From DATMRF01 sp035566435 (GTDB lineage Bacteria > Verrucomicrobiota > Verrucomicrobiia > Limisphaerales > UBA8199): a stretch of 18,713 nt of DNA. The DNA lies in assembly GCA_035566435.1 (NCBI GenBank), contig DATMRF010000066.1, positions 1 to 18,713 of the forward strand, read 5' to 3'. The translations under genes were made by a program, and so were the position numbers. The notes under the pieces are model-generated. The model was not told the DNA's origin and searched no databases. It worked only from the letters and a program-made list of their open reading frames with translations. This document shows positions 12,021 to 18,713 of the stretch, in pieces (positions within the stretch are counted from its first letter, which is position 1; every line of letters starts with the position of its first letter).

Positions 12021-14450
12021 ATGAAAAAAGAGCTCCATTTGACTTCGACCCGCTCAGCGATGTTTCTCCTCTGCCTGGCCGTTTGCGGCGCGGGTTCACT
12101 CGTCGCTGCGCCGGGAGACAGTCACTGGGACAGGCAGTTCGGCCTGCCCGGCACGACCAATAAAGTTTTTGCGCTGCGCTTCAACGGCAACAATCTCTAC
12201 GCCAGCGGCTACGGCGTCTCCACGGGCGGGCTCCTCGCCACGAACACCGGTGTGGACATGTTCGACGGCACCAACTGGAGCAACGCGCTCGGCGAACTGT
12301 CTGGCGGACTCTGTGTGATCTACGAGGTCGGCTTCCTGCGGAACGACATTTATGTGGGGGGTATCTTTACCACGGCCGGCGGCGTGTCCGCGCCGGGTTT
12401 GGCGAAGTGGAACGGAAGTGATTGGTCGGGCATAGGCTTTGCCGGCGTCGCGCTGGCAATGGTGTCCGACGGAACGAACCTTTACGTCGGCGGCTCGTTC
12501 ACCAACGCGGGCGGCGTGCTCAACACGAATATCGCGCGTTACGACGGCACGAACTGGTATTCCATGGGCGGGGGCATCGGGTATTACAACAGCCTCAGCT
12601 CGTATGTGTACGTTCTCCAGTTGCACAACGGCCAGCTCTATGCGGGCGGGATTTTCACCAACGCAGGCAACGTCGCGGCTACGAACGTCGCCGTCTGGAA
12701 CGGCTCCAGTTGGTCGTCGCTGGGCACCGGTTCCGCCAACGGGGTGAACAATCAAGTTTCGGCGCTCGCCTTTCAGGGGGACGTTCTCTATGCAGGTGGA
12801 ACCTTCACCACTGCCGGCGGTGTGTCCGCCAACGGCATCGCGAGCTGGGACGGCGCTTCATGGTCGGCATTGGGGGCTGGTTGCAAAGGCGGGGTGACCT
12901 GCATTGGCATGCTTGGGTCGGACATCTACGTCGGCGGCGGATTCACCAATGTCGGCGGTGTGAGCGCGCGCACGTTTGCCAAATGGGATGGCGTCTCCTG
13001 GACCACCTGGCCCACCACGGACGGTGTTTTTCAGTATCCCTTCAACGACACGGTGAACCGCATGTTGGTCAAAGACGGCCTGCTCTACATCGGCGGAGGT
13101 TTCAACCAGGCCGGAGACGTCATCGCCAATCACGTCGTCCGCTATGACGGCAGCAATTTTTATCCGCTCGGCGCAAAGCCGGCCAATGGATTCGCCACCC
13201 CGCCCATCAACGTATCCTGCATCGGCCAGGCGAACGACGGTATTTATGTCGGCGGGCTTTTCACCGCGGCCGGCAAAACGCTGGTCAACCGCATCGCGCG
13301 CTGGGATGGAACCAACTGGAATGACGTGGGCGGCGGAACCATGGGCGGCACCGCCAGTGCCAACCGCGTGCTGGCCATCGCCGGCCTGGGTAGCGATGTG
13401 TATGTCGGCGGGACGTTCACCAACGTCGGTGGGTTTAACGTCAGCAACATCGCGCATTGGGACGGCGCCAATTGGTTGAATATGGGCGTGGGCTTCGACG
13501 CCAGTGTCGGTGTGTTGGCGGCCACGGCCGGTGCCGTTTATGCCGGAGGCGGCTTCACCAACGTGACCGACTCGTTCAGCTTCACCGTGAACCATATCGC
13601 CATGTGGGACGGTTTCAATTGGTATAGCCTGGGTTCCGGCGTCAACCCCAACAGCACTGTCAACGCCATCGCTGTGTCCGGCAGCAGTGTTTACATCGGC
13701 GGCACGTTTACCAACGCGAGCGGCGTGACGGCCAACCGGATCGCCATGTGGGACGGCGCCAACTGGAACTCACTAGGCACTGGCTCGGCCAACGGCGTGA
13801 GCGGAACCGTGCAGGCCATCGCCATCAACGGCACGGATGTGTATGTCGGCGGCACGTTCACCAACGCCGGAACCACCGTGGTTCGTGGCATCGCGCATTG
13901 GGACGGCGCGAACTGGTCCGGTCTGGGCAGCGGCGCCACCAGCACGAGCGCGGCGGAGGTCCGGGCTCTGGCTTTCGGTGCTGACGGGAAACTTTACTGT
14001 TGCGGACGTTTCACCAACATGAGCGGCATCACTGCCAGCAGCATTGCCCGCTGGGATGGCACCAGATGGGAAGCGCTGGGCAGCGGATTGTACGCGGATT
14101 CTCCCATAGTGCGGGGAACCGGTTTGGCGATTCGGGGCAATGACATCTACGCCGCAGGCACGTTCGACGGCGCCGGCCTGGCTGACTCGAGCGGTATCGC
14201 CCGTTGGAACGAGACGATTGATTTCACGCCGCCGTTGACGATGAGTTTTTCCCGGACGCAACTGCTGCCGGGAAATATTTTCAAGTCACGACTCACCTGT
14301 ACCGACCGCACCACTTACTCAATCGACTACTCAGACGATTTGCAGACGTGGACACCCCTGATGACGAACGCTGCGATGCAGCTCGATTTCACCAACGCGG
14401 TCTCGCTGCCCGTCAACCGGCGCACTTTCCGGGCAAGAGGAATTCCTTGA
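12021..14450 (+). CDS. Secreted propeller-repeat protein with verrucomicrobial C-terminal module
   Basis: I start it at ATG 12021 (809 residues), because MKKELHLTSTRSAMFLLCLAVCGAG is a good signal peptide split by the usual charge, hydrophobic and AAPG regions; the frame is open further upstream to a TTG at 11952. The body has about 13 repeats, plus a degenerate first one, of about 45-60 residues. The core is (I/V)YVGGxFTNAGGV followed by IAxWDGxxWxxLGxG. This pattern resembles Kelch/Rax2-like beta-propeller blades, enough for two propellers of 6-7 blades. The last 70 residues (YSIDYSDDLQTWTPLMTN through the C-terminal FRARGIP) form the C-terminal module common on exported verrucomicrobial proteins. 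It probably acts at the cell surface or outside; the ligand is unknown. Confidence 0.8.
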   Translation: MKKELHLTSTRSAMFLLCLAVCGAGSLVAAPGDSHWDRQFGLPGTTNKVFALRFNGNNLYASGYGVSTGGLLATNTGVDMFDGTNWSNALGELSGGLCVIYEVGFLRNDIYVGGIFTTAGGVSAPGLAKWNGSDWSGIGFAGVALAMVSDGTNLYVGGSFTNAGGVLNTNIARYDGTNWYSMGGGIGYYNSLSSYVYVLQLHNGQLYAGGIFTNAGNVAATNVAVWNGSSWSSLGTGSANGVNNQVSALAFQGDVLYAGGTFTTAGGVSANGIASWDGASWSALGAGCKGGVTCIGMLGSDIYVGGGFTNVGGVSARTFAKWDGVSWTTWPTTDGVFQYPFNDTVNRMLVKDGLLYIGGGFNQAGDVIANHVVRYDGSNFYPLGAKPANGFATPPINVSCIGQANDGIYVGGLFTAAGKTLVNRIARWDGTNWNDVGGGTMGGTASANRVLAIAGLGSDVYVGGTFTNVGGFNVSNIAHWDGANWLNMGVGFDASVGVLAATAGAVYAGGGFTNVTDSFSFTVNHIAMWDGFNWYSLGSGVNPNSTVNAIAVSGSSVYIGGTFTNASGVTANRIAMWDGANWNSLGTGSANGVSGTVQAIAINGTDVYVGGTFTNAGTTVVRGIAHWDGANWSGLGSGATSTSAAEVRALAFGADGKLYCCGRFTNMSGITASSIARWDGTRWEALGSGLYADSPIVRGTGLAIRGNDIYAAGTFDGAGLADSSGIARWNETIDFTPPLTMSFSRTQLLPGNIFKSRLTCTDRTTYSIDYSDDLQTWTPLMTNAAMQLDFTNAVSLPVNRRTFRARGIP

Positions 14451-14576
14451 TCGGAGCAAGGGGCCAACCGGAGCGAGTAAATAAGACTAGGGCTTGCAAC
14501 TGATCCCGCAGCGGTTCCGTGGTTCTATGGCGTCCTGCTCCTGCCGTGACGTGCACCGCCGGTTAGGAGTAACCGG
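14451..14576. other. Short spacer after the propeller gene
   Basis: It contains one hairpin, CCGGTT-aggagt-AACCGG at 14559-14576, directly before the 332-bp tandem repeat. It has no T-run. It could act as a weak terminator or be part of the repeat boundary. Confidence 0.35.
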
Positions 14577-15240
14577 AGGAATGGGGTGCGACCAGAGATC
14601 GGCGCTGTTTAACCTGCGAACGAGCTCGCCGCCTTCGGGCTGCCCCTCGCAACGATGGACGAGAGGCTGCAACAACTTCGTCCTGACCTCAAGCCAGCCC
14701 GCAAATTTCACACCCACGACTGTGCCGCGACAGCAGCGGTCGTAGCGCAGGTTTCCAAACCTGCCGTATCGCCGACTTCCAAGTCGGCAGAGTGTCGTGA
14801 TTCCATTGGTGCCCGCAGGTTCGGAAACCTGCGATACAGCAGGTTTGGAAACCTGCGCTACCGGCAACGATGTGAAATATCCGGGCCAGGCCCCACGCGC
14901 ATTCGCAAAGGAATGAGGTCAGACCAGAGATGGGCGCTGTTTAACCTGCGAACGAGCTCGCCGCCTACAGGCTGCCCCTCGCAACGATGGACGAGAGGCT
15001 GCAAAAACCTCGTCCTGACCTCAAGCTAGCCCGCAAATTTCACACCCACGGCTGTGCCGCGGCAGCAGCGGTCGTAGCGCAGGTTTCCAAACCTGCCGTA
15101 TCGCCGACTTCCAAGTCGGCAGAGTGTCGTGATGGCATTGGTACCCGCAGGTTCGGAAACCTGCGGTACAGCAGGTTTGGAAACCTGCGCTACCGGCAAC
15201 GATGTGAAATATCAGGGCTGGGCCCCACGCGCGTTCGCAA
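14577..15240. repeat. Two directly abutting 332-bp tandem repeat units
   Basis: Unit A (14577-14908) and unit B (14909-15240) align base for base at an offset of exactly 332 with a small number of substitutions. Each unit holds a near-perfect inverted repeat with 31-base arms (A: 14742-14772 with 14831-14861; B: 15074-15104 with 15163-15193). Within and between the arms are small hairpins GCAGGTTT-cc-AAACCTGC and GCCGACTT-cc-AAGTCGGC. Each unit also begins with a 32-base motif that recurs twice downstream. The open frames here arise from the repeat and show no domain. Confidence 0.93.
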
Positions 15241-15406
15241 TAAGCAGCTCAACTCCCCCTGAAATCGTGGTCACGACATGCGAACGGCGAGCATCGGGCC
15301 CCTTTCCTTAACACCTTTCCTGTGATACCTTTCCAATAGATTCGTAGTCACACACGCCGCTGGCGGCACCCGGCACTTTGGCAGCCCGCACGCTGGCAGA
15401 GAGTAA
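15241..15406. other. Spacer with three CCTTTCC repeats
   Basis: CCTTTCC occurs at 15301-15307, 15314-15320 and 15328-15334, spaced 13 and 14 bases. No promoter pair was convincing. The stretch is the upstream region of the next gene. Confidence 0.35.
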
Positions 15407-16309
15407 GTGCGCTTGCGGCGGCAGCTTTTCGGTTACGTGAGCGACGGGGTTCGGTGCAGGGGTTGGTGTATGGGCCTGGTGCTTTGGGTGGCCCCGGTGG
15501 CAGGCGCAGCCGGCGCCGATGCGCTTCCGGCCGACCGATTTTGGGCGGTCACCCCCGCGGTGACCCTCGAAGTTGACGACAGCGCAGCCGGCACCGATTG
15601 GAGGGATCGGTTCAACTATGAACTCCTCAGAAACCAGACGTTGCTGTTCGACCGGCTTGGACCACCGGCCGGCTACGAATTGACGCGGCTGGGACAAGTC
15701 CGGCGCTCGGGGATCTTCTCGGAGATAAGTTCGCGCGCCGCGGGTGCTTTCGAGCGGGTCTTCCAGGATAGCGCCCAGGAGACCGCCCTGGCGTTCTTCC
15801 CGGTGGATGAATGGCTGGAAATCCTGCCCCTGGACAATGGTCAGGGCTTCGCCCAACGCTTATTCCGGGGTTCCTTCGGCAATACTGCCGAACAGGAGTT
15901 GATGGACCTCTCGCCCACCTATTCGGCTTCGGAATCCTCCTGGCGCAACGCAGGAAATGGCGAGACCCTCCGTTACGGCATCCGTCCCCGTGCCGCTCCC
16001 TACTTCTATATCGCTTCGCTAATCGGCCACTTTGAAGGCCGGCCCGCCCTCGCCATCGACGCCCGCGCCCGCTACCTCCCCTTCAACCGGGTCCAGACAA
16101 CGCTCGCGGCGACGATTGCCCTGCCGGATGCTTTTGAACTGAGCTTGAGCGCCGTGTCGGAACCCCTGCGCGCCTCTCACACCACCTCGACCGCCGCCCG
16201 CCTGCAACGAGTGGTCGGGCAGGGGCCATCCGCCGCTGTGGTGTTTATCGGGTTCCTTCATGACGCTTCCGAAACCGCCGTGGTCTTCGGTCTGTCGAGG
16301 CCGTGGTAG
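15407..16309 (+). CDS. Exported protein of unknown function, possibly outer-membrane
   Basis: No family recognised. The frame starts at GTG 15407 (300 residues, agagag upstream). A start at ATG 15470 (279 residues) also leaves a signal peptide (MGLVLWVAPVAGAAGADA). The middle is mixed (SRAAGAFERVF, FFPVDEWLEILPL). The last 110 residues contain alternating hydrophobic strands (YFYIASLIGHFEG, LAIDARARYLPF, TTLAATIALP, FELSLSAVSEP, AAVVFIGFLHD, TAVVFGLSRPW) and end with an aromatic residue, as outer-membrane beta-barrels often do. That inference is weak. It lies between two repeat-rich gaps, so the operon context gives no clue. Confidence 0.65.
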   Translation: MRLRRQLFGYVSDGVRCRGWCMGLVLWVAPVAGAAGADALPADRFWAVTPAVTLEVDDSAAGTDWRDRFNYELLRNQTLLFDRLGPPAGYELTRLGQVRRSGIFSEISSRAAGAFERVFQDSAQETALAFFPVDEWLEILPLDNGQGFAQRLFRGSFGNTAEQELMDLSPTYSASESSWRNAGNGETLRYGIRPRAAPYFYIASLIGHFEGRPALAIDARARYLPFNRVQTTLAATIALPDAFELSLSAVSEPLRASHTTSTAARLQRVVGQGPSAAVVFIGFLHDASETAVVFGLSRPW

Positions 16310-16911
16310 CCTATTGTTCGTTGCCTGCCCTGTGTGGCGCGGCCGTCTCGGCTGCGGGTTAGCGAGGCGTCCCGCCACCGTTCGCGCACTTCTGGGATTT
16401 CGTGGTTAACAGGGGTCGCGGCGGGGGCAGACCGGAGGTCGGTGCTGTTTCACTTGTGAACGGGGGAGCCTATCGCTGACCCATTTGCCTTCATGAAGTG
16501 TGAGATCTGCAATCGCCATAGCCCTGCGCCTTGCCTTGTCATCTCCGCGGGGGTAGGACGCGATGTCTCCATCGCGCCGCTCGGTCCTTCCCTCGTTTGA
16601 AATCTGAAATGTGATATCTGCAATCGACCGGCAAGGTCTGGTCCTGCCCCACAACGGTACGGCAGCCGGATGCACCGCGCAGCGGTGCAACGATGGTAGC
16701 CGTGGACTTCAGTCCACGGGGGGAGGGCGGCCGGATTCGCATGCGTCGCGTCGCGACGCCTGAACGTCCGTTCGTAGATGAAGTCAGCTCCCAAGCACAC
16801 GAACATGGGTCGAACCGGAACTCGGCGCTGTTTCATTTGCGACCGGACCAGCCTATGGCTTGGCCCTCCCAAAGTTTCTTTCTGTCTACGCTTGGCTCCG
16901 GCTGCCATCGC
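16310..16911. repeat. Intergenic region dense in dispersed palindromes
   Basis: No gene is supported. Palindromes: CGCGATG-tctc-CATCGCG at 16559-16576, TGCACCGC-gca-GCGGTGCA at 16671-16689, and CCGTGGACT-tc-AGTCCACGG at 16700-16719. A near-identical phrase, atctgcaatcg, follows tgag at 16501 and tgat at about 16614. Two further copies of the 32-base motif from the 332-bp repeat are at 16430-16461 and 16813-16844. The segment at about 16340-16380 (ggctgcgggttagcgaggcg) also resembles a dispersed verrucomicrobial repeat. Confidence 0.6.
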
Positions 16912-18713
16912 TCAGGGCTTATATAATCGATAAAATGTCGGGCCGTTACCCGCCGTCAAGCTTACCGTGTTCTGGCCATTATTCGTCGCGGGTGTCACGG
17001 AAACATCCGACCATGCCGCCGGACCCTGCAGGAGTCCGCCGGCGCATTCCTGGAGCACAAACCCGCTCGTTGAGCCCGGCCACGACAATGTTACATTCCC
17101 GCCACTGACACCGATGCTCAACAAGGGCGGTAGCGCGTTGACCATGATCGTGCCGTTGCTATATGTCGTCGCCAGCATATTGCCCATCGCATCAGCCGTC
17201 TCACGCAAAACCGGCAAATCACTCAGTGCGACCTGGTAACTCCCGGACGCTTTCGTCGCCGGCTGGAGACTCAGCTTGAGTACTTCATCTGTGCCCGCGG
17301 CAAAGTTCGAGCCCGTACCCAGCGCGAGCACACAAGCGACCTTGCCCGACGCCGCCTGGCCCGAGTTCACATCGAGTGTTGCCCCACTGGCCGCGTGGCC
17401 CAGCGTCAGGCCCGCATACGTGAAATTGGTTGAGTCAAACGAGAGACTTAAGCCGAGCGCGTTTTCGTTTCCCTGCGCTAGCAAATTGATCGATATCGAG
17501 CCCACCTGGCCTGCCGTCAGTGTCGCATCAACCACCTGGAGCTGCCGCGTCGAGAGCGGAAGCGGCGATGGACCGCCCGAGCCGGAAACGATGAGCGGCG
17601 CTGGCCCCGCCGTCAACGGGGTTTCGTTCGTCGGCCCGCCCACAGGCGTCAGCGGGTCCAGCCCGATGGCGTAGCGGCCCGCCTGCACCCAATCGCTGAC
17701 CGTGATCTTGCCATCGCCTAGCGTCGCCCGGGGCGCGCAATCGGCTCGCTGGAACTCCGAGGCATTGGTCGGATAATCCAGCCGGGCAGCGAACCGCCCA
17801 ATCAACACCCAATCAGTGATGGTGACAGCGCCATCACCCGTCGGCCGGGGAGCGACGTCTCCCTCAAATTCTGTCGCAGTCAATGTGATTCTGCCATTGA
17901 CGAAATTCACCGGCAGCGGGTTACCGCCCACATCGGCCAGTTGGCGCACGACGGGCGAACCGGCGAAGTTAACCGCTGTCGAAGTCTGATTCGTGACCAC
18001 CGCCGCCATGAAGGTGACCTCGACCAGGTTCAGCGTGCCCGCGGGCAGCGCCTCGCCGCTCGAGAGCGACAATCCGATGCCCAGCACCCCATTGCCGGCC
18101 TGGCTGTGATTGACCAGCAGCGTGGCGTGGCCCGCGTCCGGTCCGAGCGTCACGCTCGAATAACTCAACTGCGCCGGGTCGAAGTTCAAACTGAATCCGA
18201 GTGCGTTTTCATTTCCATTAGCCATCAGCACTACCGGCACCGTAAAGGTTGCCCCGCCCATATTCGTTACACTGGTCACGCGAACCGTCGCCGGCGGGTA
18301 GTTAACCGTCAGCACCGCATTGCTGCTGGTGATCGAATTGACGGAATTGCTGACGACCACGGCATAGTTGCCAGCCTGGTTGTGCTGGATATTGGTCAAC
18401 GTGAGCGAGCTGGCCGTCGCGCCGCTGATATTCGAGGCGGCAAAAGTCCATTGATAAGTCAAAGGCGGTGTGCCACCCGCCACCACGCTGAAGTTGGCCG
18501 TGCCGCCGGTGGTGGCTGTCTGGCTCGCGGGTTGAGTCGTAATGTAAGGGGCAGTTGGAGCGGGTTGCGAACCACAGAATGACCAATCGAGAATGTCGTG
18601 ATTCTCCCATGCCCACCCGGTGAATGAGCTGAACCCGACCCATCCTTGGCCGGAGCCGTCAGTGCCCGGTTTGAGGCCGGCGGTGGGGACGTTCGTCAAG
18701 ATGGCCTGGCCAT
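16912..18713 (-). CDS. Partial surface protein: lectin end, Ig-like, cohesin-like, dockerin-like, cohesin-like
   Basis: The frame is open to the right edge, so the N-terminus is missing. Counting from the TTG codon at 18699, residues 1-42 resemble the end of an L-type (legume-like) lectin (GWVGFSSFTGWAWENHDILDW, with the NHDIL signature). Residues 51-133 are Ig-like (YQWTFA and AGNYAVVVSN). Residues 138-275 are cohesin-like. Residues 279-348 hold two dockerin-like segments (TGDGAVTITDW and LGDGKITVSDW), each with an inserted four-residue stretch after DVAPR/DCAPR compared with canonical type I loops. Residues 386-522 are a second cohesin-like unit sharing NGNENALG/QGNENALG and FD with the first. 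Residues 524-595 are the verrucomicrobial C-terminal module ending in FYRLYKP. It is probably exported and calcium-binding, with an adhesive or polymer-binding role. Confidence 0.82.
   Translation of the reverse strand, partial: GQAILTNVPTAGLKPGTDGSGQGWVGFSSFTGWAWENHDILDWSFCGSQPAPTAPYITTQPASQTATTGGTANFSVVAGGTPPLTYQWTFAASNISGATASSLTLTNIQHNQAGNYAVVVSNSVNSITSSNAVLTVNYPPATVRVTSVTNMGGATFTVPVVLMANGNENALGFSLNFDPAQLSYSSVTLGPDAGHATLLVNHSQAGNGVLGIGLSLSSGEALPAGTLNLVEVTFMAAVVTNQTSTAVNFAGSPVVRQLADVGGNPLPVNFVNGRITLTATEFEGDVAPRPTGDGAVTITDWVLIGRFAARLDYPTNASEFQRADCAPRATLGDGKITVSDWVQAGRYAIGLDPLTPVGGPTNETPLTAGPAPLIVSGSGGPSPLPLSTRQLQVVDATLTAGQVGSISINLLAQGNENALGLSLSFDSTNFTYAGLTLGHAASGATLDVNSGQAASGKVACVLALGTGSNFAAGTDEVLKLSLQPATKASGSYQVALSDLPVLRETADAMGNMLATTYSNGTIMVNALPPLLSIGVSGGNVTLSWPGSTSGFVLQECAGGLLQGPAAWSDVSVTPATNNGQNTVSLTAGNGPTFYRLYKP

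Noticed and set aside
12096..13595. Long minus-strand frames
   Set aside because: Antisense to the repeat-bearing secreted protein; their repetitiveness mirrors its blades.
14577..15240. CRISPR array
   Set aside because: Only two long units with no short regularly spaced repeats and unique spacers, and no cas genes.
14494..15262. Repeated plus-strand frames across the 332-bp units
   Set aside because: Near-identical peptides come from the tandem repeat; no ribosome-binding site or domain.

Overview
The window looks like chromosomal DNA of a GC-rich free-living Verrucomicrobiota bacterium (Pedosphaera/Limisphaerales-like). That placement is inferred from the FTLIELLVV pseudopilin with an H-X9-DG tail, surface proteins ending in a verrucomicrobial-type C-terminal module, weak or absent Shine-Dalgarno sequences, and intergenic regions crowded with short palindromic repeats. 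No rRNA, tRNA or CRISPR array was found.

Layout. 1-560 is the 3' part of a group II intron with recognisable domains V and VI but no reverse transcriptase. 561-966 is non-coding and holds a helically phased TTTGC repeat and a perfect 17-bp palindrome next to the start of a DHDPS-family lyase/aldolase gene (967-2052). Convergent to it on the minus strand is a two-gene unit: an unrecognised 160-aa protein (4122-3640) abutting a LarA-like, lactate-racemase-domain protein (3639-2356). On the plus strand follow a small unrecognised ORF (4161-4385), a pseudopilin (4425-5312) behind a good sigma70-type promoter, and a large secreted glutaminase-family (GtaA-like) protein with an extra C-terminal sugar-binding-like domain (5434-8007).

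8008-9138 is repeat-rich: a 20-bp-stem heptameric palindrome, then a tandem duplication of about 398 bp carrying a palindromic element and the first 42 codons of a SAM methyltransferase. The intact methyltransferase (9139-9858) lies in the second copy and converges on a sigma-factor-like gene (10652-9873). 10653-11437 is non-coding with several palindromes, ending in mutually exclusive hairpins just before a small zinc-ribbon gene (11438-11680). A secreted protein with about 13-14 propeller-type repeats follows (12021-14450).

14577-15240 is two directly abutting 332-bp units, each with nested palindromes. Then come a secreted or outer-membrane-like protein of unknown function (15407-16309), a 600-bp palindrome-filled gap, and a minus-strand surface protein running off the right edge. 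Its order is L-type lectin end, Ig-like, cohesin-like, paired dockerin-like, cohesin-like, C-terminal module.

How the genes fit together: the lyase and the LarA-like protein could both handle hydroxy- or keto-acids, but their convergent orientation and the absence of other pathway genes leave this open. The pseudopilin, GtaA-like enzyme, propeller protein and cohesin/dockerin protein all point to an extracellular, polymer-oriented lifestyle. The most unusual content is the density and layering of palindromic repeats, the two recent tandem duplications, and the cohesin-dockerin-cohesin architecture in one polypeptide.
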